From Candidatus Pacearchaeota archaeon (GTDB taxonomy: Archaea; Nanoarchaeota; Nanoarchaeia; Pacearchaeales; GW2011-AR1), in the NCBI GenBank assembly GCA_002686195.1, contig NZAS01000201.1:1-6149 (forward strand): a stretch of DNA of 6,149 nucleotides, written 5' to 3'. The number at the start of each line of letters is the position of its first letter. Within the stretch, counting starts at the first letter, position 1. Shown one piece after another: positions 1 to 6,149 of this stretch. The notes beneath the pieces were generated by a model that worked only from the letters and a program-made list of their open reading frames with translations, was not told where the DNA came from and ran no database searches. The translations under genes and the position numbers were made by a program.

Positions 1-2777
1 ACATTCACTCGATCCAATGCGGATTGAGCAGCCAGAAGCGTCTTCTGACCAAACACAACTACTTCTCCCTTAGTCTGAGGGAATGCAGTAATTGGGTTAA
101 TGTCAACGTCATATAACGCATCGAGATTTGCTCTGCTTAATTTCACTTGAGACTCTAAAACATTCTTTAATGCGCCACGGGTGAAACCGGCGGGGGCAAA
201 CCACGGATATGCAACAGAGTCGTTCAATGCAAACGCACCAAGAACAGCCACACTCGGTGGCACCTTCACGTTCGTGGCGGTGCCTACATCTTTCATGATA
301 ACATCGGGAAAGTAGGCTGCAGCGAAAGAACTATCGAGATTTCTTCCAGCGAACGAGTTCACTGTGTTTGTCACACTAGTCAGCTGAGCAGAGCCTGTAA
401 CTATCTCGTTATATGTGTCCTTATTTTCAATATCCATGATATACATTGCGTCAAATCTTTCTTCGACAGCTTGTATTACATAGTCAGATACGGTCTTGTG
501 TCGGATGCCAGGAACAGCGAGTAGTTGAATATCCACATCTGATCTTTCGGCAAGAACGTCCATCGCTTTTCTATACGCAGCAACTGTTGGTCCTGTTACA
601 CCGCCCTGAAGCGTTACATCAGCCATTTCCTTTGTGACCGCAATATTTGAAAACTTGCTCTTTTCGTCATTGAAGATGTTGACACCATCAAACCCACCCT
701 GTACTATAAAGGAGAACTTGAGAAAACGCTTCACCGATGAAAGACCGAAGTCGTTCGCCACAGATAGCAACCGTGATCCACCCGATGCGTCTAATGTCCG
801 TGCGGTACCATCGATGTCTGGAATACTAGCAGCAGCAGTACCGGTCCTACGGTACTGTGCCGCGGCCCATTGCTTAGCGTCTGCAACGGGTGTGTCGTCA
901 GTGGTGACACATACCTGAATATTTTCTAGGCTGAAGAGGTTATTATTAAACCGGTCGGCATCCAATATCGTCCCGCTACTGTCAGCGGTTCCTTCGTTAT
1001 TCCCTAGCATTGCTTTTCGCCCTGACTGAGAATAATTCGCGAAATATGTCGCATAATGCTTAATTGACGGATCAAGTTTTACATTTTTATTCGGCTCAGC
1101 AACAAGATCCTTCACCTCGAATTGAACGCCCCAGTAAAGCTCGGCAGCAAGGGCCTTCTTCGGTGTGGTGTTCTTAGACACTGTGGCTCGATATGGAATC
1201 GGATATTGGACCAATCGGGCAGGTACAGAAGTGTCAAGGAATGGGCTTGCAGAATCACCAGGAACACCGAATATCGATGAGCCAGAAGTAACGAGGTGCT
1301 GTATACCTCGGAATCCGACCGGTAGACAGTCAGTGGGGAGCTTCCCTTTATCAAGTTGTGTATTCGTTTCAACACGAATATAATTTGACTTGTTAGGATA
1401 TGCGCCTTCGAGAACCAATTTCTGAGAACCAACTCGCTTATCAAAATCGTAATACAAACGATAGTTGCCGATTTGACGGGCGACATAGCGATCTGATCCA
1501 GGGTCCAAAGAAAGCTTTGAGAACTTCTCTATAACAATAGGTTCGGCATCGGTATCATTATAGTCCCTAACCAGCAAATCAAACGCGCCATACGGTTGGT
1601 TCACATTTGTGGACTTTGCAATATTTTCAATAGAAATTTTCACGCGAGTGTTTCCAATTGCGCCGTCGTCTAATGCATGAACCCTAAAGAGGTTGTTGTT
1701 TTTGCCGCCGTACTTCTGTGATATAACATAAGGCGAAACAGCGGTGCGGAATCGATCTTTGAAACTATCAAAATCAGGAACATTAGAATCGCTAGAATTC
1801 GCTCTTGTTATCGAAGATGTCATAAGAAGGGCAATATCTTCATTTGATACTGTTGAGCCCTCTGTCGCGGCGGCATACGTCGCTGACACAAGTGCCGACC
1901 CGCTTGGGTATGCAATTGCGGGGTAAACATCCCAATGAGCATACAGATAATGACCAGCGTTCTGGAGCTTTGTGGGATCGGTGTTTAGAATATTTGCAAA
2001 GTAATTTGGTACATTCGGATCAAAAGATGCTGTTACAATCGTTGGATACGCGTCGGTGTGGGCATGCCCATTTAGAAGCATTACGAATTCTTGTCTTCCG
2101 CCCGCAAGGTTTACGGCTCCAACGGAAGAGCCAGCATTTTCAGCGGCACCTGTTCCAAAAGCGCTACCAGCAGCGTAATTTAACGCAGAGGGGGATCCGA
2201 GAGGCGTATTGTTTGTGACAGACGATCTTGATGCGCTCAATGCTGGAACCACGCCGGAAGGAACCATAACAACACCGCGTAAAATCGGCTGGGTGGCTTG
2301 CAGGCCGGCGTCGCTGAATGCAGCTGAGCTACCCGACTCCACCATAATGACACCAAGAAGATGGGTACGTCCAAGCACACCAGCATTCGTAGAAGTGGAA
2401 CCCGCATACGCATTTGGGCCAATCAAACCATTTACTTTCGCTTCTTGAGCGCCCACAGTGAAGCCAGCATTTGTGACATCGCCACCGCTATTTCTTTTCT
2501 TGCCGTCTCCGACACCGAGCAGTCTTAAATAGGTACCTGCCTTCGCATAATTAAGCCACTGGCGCATCGCCATTGGCCCAAACTTTACACCGTCCGTGTT
2601 TCCAAATTCTGCAACGAAATCAGCAAAAGTCGCGACCGTAATGGGAACGAATGCTCGGCCCTGATCTGCTGTACCTATAACACCCGCAGGAGTGCCGGTC
2701 GGTGCAGCCTTAGTTGGACCTGATAAATCGATTTCTCTTGTAGAAACCCCAGGACTCTTAAATGTCAGTTCAGCCAT
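1..2777 (-). CDS. Phage contractile tail sheath protein, paralogue B (C-terminus beyond window)
   Basis: This is a T4 gp18-like sheath subunit, the protein that polymerises around the tail tube and contracts to drive it through the host envelope. The reading frame is open from ATG 2777-2775 to the left edge (925 codons plus 2 nt). The start is supported by AGGAGA 9 nt upstream and by alignment with sheath A from residue 1. Visible landmarks are: N-terminal MAELTFKSPG and GxPAGVIGTA with RAFVPITV (29-48); TYLRLLG (82-88); a Gly/Ala/Ser-rich divergent region (89-248); NTDPTK (265-270); a conserved central block (374-469); ELYWGVQFE (546-554); NNNLFSLENI (611-620); QGGFDGVNI (693-701); VPGIR (755-759); YFPDV (822-826); and the C-terminal core VAYPWFAPAGF (855-865), VVVFGQKT (906-913) and ALDRVN (920-925). 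About 100 C-terminal residues should lie outside the window, so full length is near 1025. No frameshift or internal stop is present. The family call is firm; a role distinct from sheath A is inference. Confidence 0.93.
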   Translation of the reverse strand, partial: MAELTFKSPGVSTREIDLSGPTKAAPTGTPAGVIGTADQGRAFVPITVATFADFVAEFGNTDGVKFGPMAMRQWLNYAKAGTYLRLLGVGDGKKRNSGGDVTNAGFTVGAQEAKVNGLIGPNAYAGSTSTNAGVLGRTHLLGVIMVESGSSAAFSDAGLQATQPILRGVVMVPSGVVPALSASRSSVTNNTPLGSPSALNYAAGSAFGTGAAENAGSSVGAVNLAGGRQEFVMLLNGHAHTDAYPTIVTASFDPNVPNYFANILNTDPTKLQNAGHYLYAHWDVYPAIAYPSGSALVSATYAAATEGSTVSNEDIALLMTSSITRANSSDSNVPDFDSFKDRFRTAVSPYVISQKYGGKNNNLFRVHALDDGAIGNTRVKISIENIAKSTNVNQPYGAFDLLVRDYNDTDAEPIVIEKFSKLSLDPGSDRYVARQIGNYRLYYDFDKRVGSQKLVLEGAYPNKSNYIRVETNTQLDKGKLPTDCLPVGFRGIQHLVTSGSSIFGVPGDSASPFLDTSVPARLVQYPIPYRATVSKNTTPKKALAAELYWGVQFEVKDLVAEPNKNVKLDPSIKHYATYFANYSQSGRKAMLGNNEGTADSSGTILDADRFNNNLFSLENIQVCVTTDDTPVADAKQWAAAQYRRTGTAAASIPDIDGTARTLDASGGSRLLSVANDFGLSSVKRFLKFSFIVQGGFDGVNIFNDEKSKFSNIAVTKEMADVTLQGGVTGPTVAAYRKAMDVLAERSDVDIQLLAVPGIRHKTVSDYVIQAVEERFDAMYIMDIENKDTYNEIVTGSAQLTSVTNTVNSFAGRNLDSSFAAAYFPDVIMKDVGTATNVKVPPSVAVLGAFALNDSVAYPWFAPAGFTRGALKNVLESQVKLSRANLDALYDVDINPITAFPQTKGEVVVFGQKTLLAAQSALDRVN
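181..226. repeat. Paralogous repeat segment, sheath B copy (partner 3284-3329)
   Basis: This 46-nt stretch encodes the PWFAPAGF motif and its flanks in sheath B. It matches 3284-3329 in sheath A at about 38 of 46 positions without gaps, with most differences at third codon positions. It is the clearest nucleotide-level trace of the tandem duplication. The similarity reflects shared descent and protein constraint, not a mobile or regulatory repeat. Confidence 0.75.
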
Positions 2778-2786
2778 TTCTAAAAA

Positions 2787-2792
2787 TCTCCT
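2787..2792 (-). promoter_or_regulatory. Ribosome binding site of sheath B
   Basis: Read on the minus strand, the sequence is AGGAGA within ACAGGAGATT, with 9 nt to the ATG at 2777. It lies in the 32-nt gap after the sheath A stop codon. The core CAGGAGA is identical to that in front of sheath A, so it may have been duplicated with the gene. It shows that sheath B has its own translation start and is not simply a read-through product of sheath A. Confidence 0.88.
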
Positions 2793-2809
2793 GTTCTCTC
2801 TTAACTATA

Positions 2810-5800
2810 TCACGCAAAATCTACACCGCTGTTTGTGATGATAAAATCTATCGCAATAAATTCAATTGCCCTTGTCGGTACAATAACGATTCGACCATTC
2901 AGCTTGTTGCTTTCAACATCTTCCGCGGTATTATTGGTGTCATCCATAACAACCTTAAAAGACTCTATACCTTGCTGCGCTTGAATCGCGGCGAGCAACG
3001 GAGTAACTAGATTTATGAATCGTGCTCTTGTAGCGGCGTTATTTGGCTCAAAAAGAATCTTGTTAGCAACGCCAACAACCTGTCGCTTCAACTCAAGCAA
3101 CATCCGACGGACGTTCACTCGATCCAACGCAGACTGTGAAAGCTGCATTGTCTTCTGACCAAAGATCACAAAGCCACCATTCGGGAAGTTTGCGATGGGG
3201 TTGACTCGGTTATCGTATAAATCGTCTCTATCACTAGCAGTCAATCTTACGTCAGTGTTCGTAACGATCCCTAATCCACCGCGGTTGAAACCAGCGGGAG
3301 CGAACCACGGATATGCGACAGCGTCGTTATACCCAAGCGCAGCAATAGCGGCAATAGAGGGTGGAACCCGTACGGCCTCCCCAGTGTTGGAGTCGGTAAT
3401 ATACACATCAGGGAAGTATGTCGCGCAATAATTGTTATCAATAGCTCTTGACTCGAATTGCTCCGCAGTTTCTCTCACATCAGGAGTTGAATTCGAAGCG
3501 CTAACCAACAGCGACCTAACCTCATCACCAAATAGGCGTGTGGAACTCTCTGACCACGATGGAATGTCCATCAAGTATATCGCCATAGAATAATCCCGTA
3601 CTCTATTGGCGGCCCAATCAGTGACATATGCGTCACGGATTCCAGGGATTGCCAGTATATTGTTCCGTACCGTCATCGGGTCGGTCATGATACGAGCAGC
3701 CTCTCTGTAGGCGAAAATATTGTTATTCAATCGTCCGGATCCAGCAGGATTTGTGCTGAGGCCGATTTTTGCCGATGTGAATTCTGATGAAGCTTTTCCA
3801 GTTTCTCCAGAAGCGTCTGTTGAAGCTGCTCTGTCATTCATCAACGACATATCCTTGTCGAGAATATTAAGCCCATCAAACCCACCATACAGGGGTGTGG
3901 TGAACTTGAGATAACTCGTGAATCGGTTGAAGTGCACTGACGATGAATTAACTAACGAAGCGAAAGTAACTCGATCCCCAGCACCATCGGGGTCACTGAC
4001 CGCGTATGTCTGTGAGTCAGGTACACCATTTCTGATGTATGATGCTTCAAGCATGTGTTCCTTAGCAGACCCTGTCACACTTGCAAGCAGCGTCGCTGTC
4101 GTTGAGCCGGCCATTGCAATGGCCACCTTCGCGAGGGAGAACTTGTTAGCATTGAATGTATCGATCGCGGAGCCTGTCACCAACGAATCAAGCTTCAAAA
4201 TACCCTGCATTTTTGTGTATGCAGATACGGTAGCGTTTGGCAGCGAAGACACATTCTGGTCTAATACTGCGTTGGTTAAGCTGCCTGTACTCGGGCACCG
4301 CTCAAACTTGGCGCCCCAATAGAAGCGACCATCAACCCGCTCATCGTCACCTGGAAGTCCCGAGAGCCACGGCGAAGAATTGACACCCCCGCGGGTCACC
4401 TTAAACCTCATTGGTAATGGAGGAACAATGGAGCCTGTAAGTTGGTATGCACCAGAGATTCGTCCAGCAAGACGTACATTATCTATATGGCCGTACTGGA
4501 CTCCATCAACCACCAGTGGAGTCTTCCTATCATCTGTCAAGCTATCTGAAGTCTTAATAACAGGTATACCAGCAAAACCAAACGGCAGGGCATCAGAAGG
4601 TATTTCATTCCTATAAACAGCATCGCTTATAACGACTCTAACATGGACAGATTGGTTCGGGTACTTTCCACCAACGATTATTCTTCTTTCGTCATCATTT
4701 TCAGCATCGAAATTGTACCATGCTTTATAGTCTCCAACCTTCCGAGCAACAAAGCTATCTGAATTCGGATCAAGCGTACACTCTGGATAGCTTTCCAAGA
4801 TTTCGGGATCTAGATCTGTGTCGCCAAAACGACGAACTTGAACCTCAAACGTACCATAAGGGTAATTCTTGTTTGAGCTAGCTCTAAGATTTGCAATAGA
4901 GACCTTGACTTTATCATTTCCATATGCACCATCAGAGAGGCTCTCAAAATAGAACAGTGAGTGCTCAGTGCTGCCATACGGTTGCGACAATATAGAGGGA
5001 GACCGAGGAGTCGTATATCGTGTGTCGAAACGGCCGAACAACATCGTGAATCGATTGGCATCACCAGACGCTAGTTGCTTACCCCAGTTTCCAGAACCAG
5101 ACAAGATCGCAACAGACCCTGCATCTGTCAGGACAGGGGCAATTTCATGCTCTACAGCAAAATCCATGTGAAGGAGGTGCTGATTCGCATAGAACTTTGT
5201 GGGATCAGTGTTCAAAACATTCGCAATGTACGCAGGACTCGAGGGATCGAGCGATGCAGTTATAATTTTAACCCCTGGATAACTTGGAAGTTGATTGCAG
5301 AAAGATGAACCAAGAGAAGAAGAAATTGCAAGTAAGAAATTTCCACCAATATTATTTGCAGTGGCGGTCGGTGCGCAGTCATCTACCATGTGGTTAGCCC
5401 ACGTATCACCAACATCCATCACTTGAATTCTTGACGCCACAGCGCTAAAGAGTACTCCTCTTACCATATGGAGCGCGTTTGAATTACTAAAGCTTGGGTT
5501 GTCTGTAAATTCTGGTATCGCGGCAGCTTCGTTCGCGTCGGCATCATGCTTAGCCACTAAAAACTGTACTACACCATTTTGAGCGTTATTTGTTGACGGG
5601 GAAGCAGACACGTTCCCAGAGAGAACAAAGCCCGCGTTTACAACTGTACCAAAAGTTTGAGTTGTTGTTATGTTTGTTGTAGATTCATTTGCACCCGCTC
5701 CTAGAACACGCATGTATGTTGCAGCTGTTCTGTTCTGAAGAAATGCCTGTACGGCATACGGTCCAAAGCGGTCTGGATCGATATCTCCAAAGCGGTTCAA

Positions 5801-5959
5801 AAAATCTTGAAAACTACCGACTGTTACGGGTACAAATGCCGGCCCCTTCACAGCAGTACCTATGATTCCTGCTGGAACACCCGTTATTTCGGTCTTTCTC
5901 GTTGACGCATCTATTTCGCGTTCGAAAAAGCCTGGGGATCTAAATGTCTGTTCTGCCAT
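2810..5959 (-). CDS. Phage contractile tail sheath protein, paralogue A (complete, 1049 aa)
   Basis: This is a complete tail sheath protein of the T4 gp18 / Phage_sheath_1 superfamily, which forms the contractile outer cylinder of the virion tail. The start ATG 5959-5957 has AGGAGA 8 nt upstream and begins MAEQTFRSPG, the usual short arm ending in SPG. Landmarks in order: GVPAGIIGTAVKGPAFVPVTV (27-47, split motif); FGDIDPDRFGPYA (57-69); TYMRVLG (81-87); a Ser/Thr/Asn-rich stretch (89-125); NTDPTK (250-255); a central block conserved with sheath B (346-442); RFYWGAKFE (545-553); NANKFSLAKV (603-612); YGGFDGLNI (691-699); IPGIR (771-775); YFPDV (848-852); VAYPWFAPAGF (881-891); NPIANFP (920-926); VIFGQKT (931-937); RVNVRRMLLELK (947-958); and FEPNN (970-974). 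The C-terminal third is the part most conserved in sheath proteins. T4 gp18 has 659 residues, so this protein carries roughly 390 extra, mostly in the variable middle and N-terminal regions. No signal peptide or membrane segment is seen, as expected for a virion protein. Confidence 0.95.
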   Translation of the reverse strand: MAEQTFRSPGFFEREIDASTRKTEITGVPAGIIGTAVKGPAFVPVTVGSFQDFLNRFGDIDPDRFGPYAVQAFLQNRTAATYMRVLGAGANESTTNITTTQTFGTVVNAGFVLSGNVSASPSTNNAQNGVVQFLVAKHDADANEAAAIPEFTDNPSFSNSNALHMVRGVLFSAVASRIQVMDVGDTWANHMVDDCAPTATANNIGGNFLLAISSSLGSSFCNQLPSYPGVKIITASLDPSSPAYIANVLNTDPTKFYANQHLLHMDFAVEHEIAPVLTDAGSVAILSGSGNWGKQLASGDANRFTMLFGRFDTRYTTPRSPSILSQPYGSTEHSLFYFESLSDGAYGNDKVKVSIANLRASSNKNYPYGTFEVQVRRFGDTDLDPEILESYPECTLDPNSDSFVARKVGDYKAWYNFDAENDDERRIIVGGKYPNQSVHVRVVISDAVYRNEIPSDALPFGFAGIPVIKTSDSLTDDRKTPLVVDGVQYGHIDNVRLAGRISGAYQLTGSIVPPLPMRFKVTRGGVNSSPWLSGLPGDDERVDGRFYWGAKFERCPSTGSLTNAVLDQNVSSLPNATVSAYTKMQGILKLDSLVTGSAIDTFNANKFSLAKVAIAMAGSTTATLLASVTGSAKEHMLEASYIRNGVPDSQTYAVSDPDGAGDRVTFASLVNSSSVHFNRFTSYLKFTTPLYGGFDGLNILDKDMSLMNDRAASTDASGETGKASSEFTSAKIGLSTNPAGSGRLNNNIFAYREAARIMTDPMTVRNNILAIPGIRDAYVTDWAANRVRDYSMAIYLMDIPSWSESSTRLFGDEVRSLLVSASNSTPDVRETAEQFESRAIDNNYCATYFPDVYITDSNTGEAVRVPPSIAAIAALGYNDAVAYPWFAPAGFNRGGLGIVTNTDVRLTASDRDDLYDNRVNPIANFPNGGFVIFGQKTMQLSQSALDRVNVRRMLLELKRQVVGVANKILFEPNNAATRARFINLVTPLLAAIQAQQGIESFKVVMDDTNNTAEDVESNKLNGRIVIVPTRAIEFIAIDFIITNSGVDFA
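3284..3329. repeat. Paralogous repeat segment, sheath A copy (partner 181-226)
   Basis: This is the sheath A partner of the segment at 181-226 and covers the same PWFAPAGF coding region. The two copies are direct repeats about 3.1 kb apart. A second similar pair lies near the NTDPTK motif, at about 1969-1992 in sheath B and 5196-5219 in sheath A, where the sequence ctttgtgggatc is shared exactly. Confidence 0.75.
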
Positions 5960-6024
5960 GAGTCAGGTCTCCTGGATCTACTTTCATCACAAATAACTAT
6001 TTCGTGCAAAGGGTAAATGTCACA
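5960..6024 (-). other. 65-nt intergenic gap upstream of sheath A
   Basis: The gap runs between the stop of the upstream partial gene and the sheath A start. Apart from the ribosome binding site, I find no T4-type late promoter (TATAAATA), no convincing -35/-10 pair, and no GC-rich hairpin followed by a T-run. There is a weak A/T-only inverted repeat (AAATA-ac-TATTT, about 5992-6003) that is too short and AT-rich to call a terminator. A promoter of unknown phage-specific type could still be present. Confidence 0.5.
5968..5973 (-). promoter_or_regulatory. Ribosome binding site of sheath A
   Basis: Read on the minus strand, the sequence is AGGAGA within CCAGGAGACC, with 8 nt to the ATG at 5959. 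It is a near-perfect anti-16S match at a good spacing and fixes the start of sheath A. Strong translation fits a protein needed in many copies per virion. Confidence 0.88.
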
Positions 6025-6149
6025 TCAATCCTTGAAGAGATCGCCTAAATCGATAGATAATCCATACGATGGGTATTTTGACTGTCGAAAAACCGTCTCT
6101 CCCTTCTTGTTGTTCGCATATAACACGTTGTATTGTGATGTTTCATCCT
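6025..6149 (-). CDS. C-terminal fragment of an unidentified upstream phage gene
   Basis: The frame is open from the window edge to TGA at 6027-6025 and gives 40 residues, starting DETSQYNVLYANNKKG and ending YGLSIDLGDLFKD. The composition is that of a normal soluble protein (charged and aromatic residues, an acidic C-terminal tail). The alternative frames are less convincing: one stops at once, and another gives a 32-codon Arg-rich ORF. I do not recognise the fragment. In T4 the gene before the sheath gene is the large terminase (gp17), and neck or tail-completion genes are other plausible neighbours, but nothing in these 40 residues settles it. It points the same way as both sheath genes, so all three may share one transcript. 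Confidence 0.6.
   Translation of the reverse strand, partial: DETSQYNVLYANNKKGETVFRQSKYPSYGLSIDLGDLFKD

Noticed and set aside
1112..1486. A 124-codon minus-strand ORF, and similar minus-strand ORFs at 2237-2422 and 4810-5064.
   Set aside because: They are out-of-frame shadows inside the sheath genes on the same strand, with no supporting translation signals or recognisable motifs.
2801..2809. Minus-strand TATAGTTAA in the gap between the sheath genes, resembling a -10 box for a separate sheath B promoter.
   Set aside because: There is no matching -35 hexamer about 17 nt upstream and it is not the T4 late consensus TATAAATA. The short gap fits co-transcription better.
2778..2809. Possibility that sheaths A and B are one protein split by a frameshift.
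   Set aside because: Each has its own start, ribosome binding site and full set of sheath motifs from the N-terminus onward, so they are two homologous genes and not halves of one.
3918..4322. A 134-codon plus-strand ORF, with several others of 60-124 codons on the plus strand (for example 634-918, 1844-2218, 3195-3431).
   Set aside because: All lie antisense inside the two sheath genes, whose protein-level conservation explains the sequence. Most have no good ribosome binding site, and none shows a recognisable domain.
5992..6003. Small A/T inverted repeat in the gap upstream of sheath A, considered as a terminator or operator.
   Set aside because: The stem is only 5 A/T pairs with a 2-nt loop and has no T-run, so it is expected by chance in AT-rich spacer.
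6052..6147. Alternative-frame ORF of 32 codons (ATG near the right edge, Arg-rich) overlapping the upstream partial gene.
   Set aside because: Its composition is unlike a folded protein, and the overlapping frame ending at 6025 gives a more normal protein tail.

Overview
The window looks like a piece of the structural (late) gene module of a contractile-tailed bacteriophage (myovirus, Caudoviricetes). Almost all of it is two long, adjacent, same-direction genes on the minus strand. Both encode T4 gp18-type tail sheath proteins. No cellular genes, RNA genes, mobile elements or CRISPR arrays are visible. Base composition looks moderate and even across both genes. The host cannot be named from the sequence; a T4-superfamily-like phage is the best guess, from the sheath family and its large, elaborated form.

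Layout, read in the direction of transcription (right to left). (1) 6149-6025: the last 40 codons of an upstream gene cut by the window edge, not identified. (2) 6024-5960: a 65-nt gap with a strong ribosome binding site and no clear promoter or terminator. (3) 5959-2810: a complete 1049-residue tail sheath protein, here called sheath A. (4) 2809-2778: a 32-nt gap with a second strong ribosome binding site. (5) 2777-1: a second tail sheath protein, sheath B, with 925 codons visible and its C-terminus beyond the left edge. By alignment with sheath A it lacks about 100 residues, giving a predicted full length near 1025. Because its stop codon lies outside the window, a search for complete ORFs would miss it, although it fills 45 percent of the window.

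Sheaths A and B are paralogues that align from the first residue to the last visible one, so this is a tandem gene duplication that has diverged well beyond a recent copy. The N-terminal motif, the central block and the C-terminal core are strongly conserved, while the presumed surface regions have drifted. Both frames are open throughout, which suggests that both proteins are made. The short spacing and matching ribosome binding sites suggest co-transcription. The natural inference is a contractile sheath that can contain two subunit types, as in extracellular contractile injection systems (Afp, PVC), which carry several sheath paralogues. The actual arrangement cannot be read from DNA.
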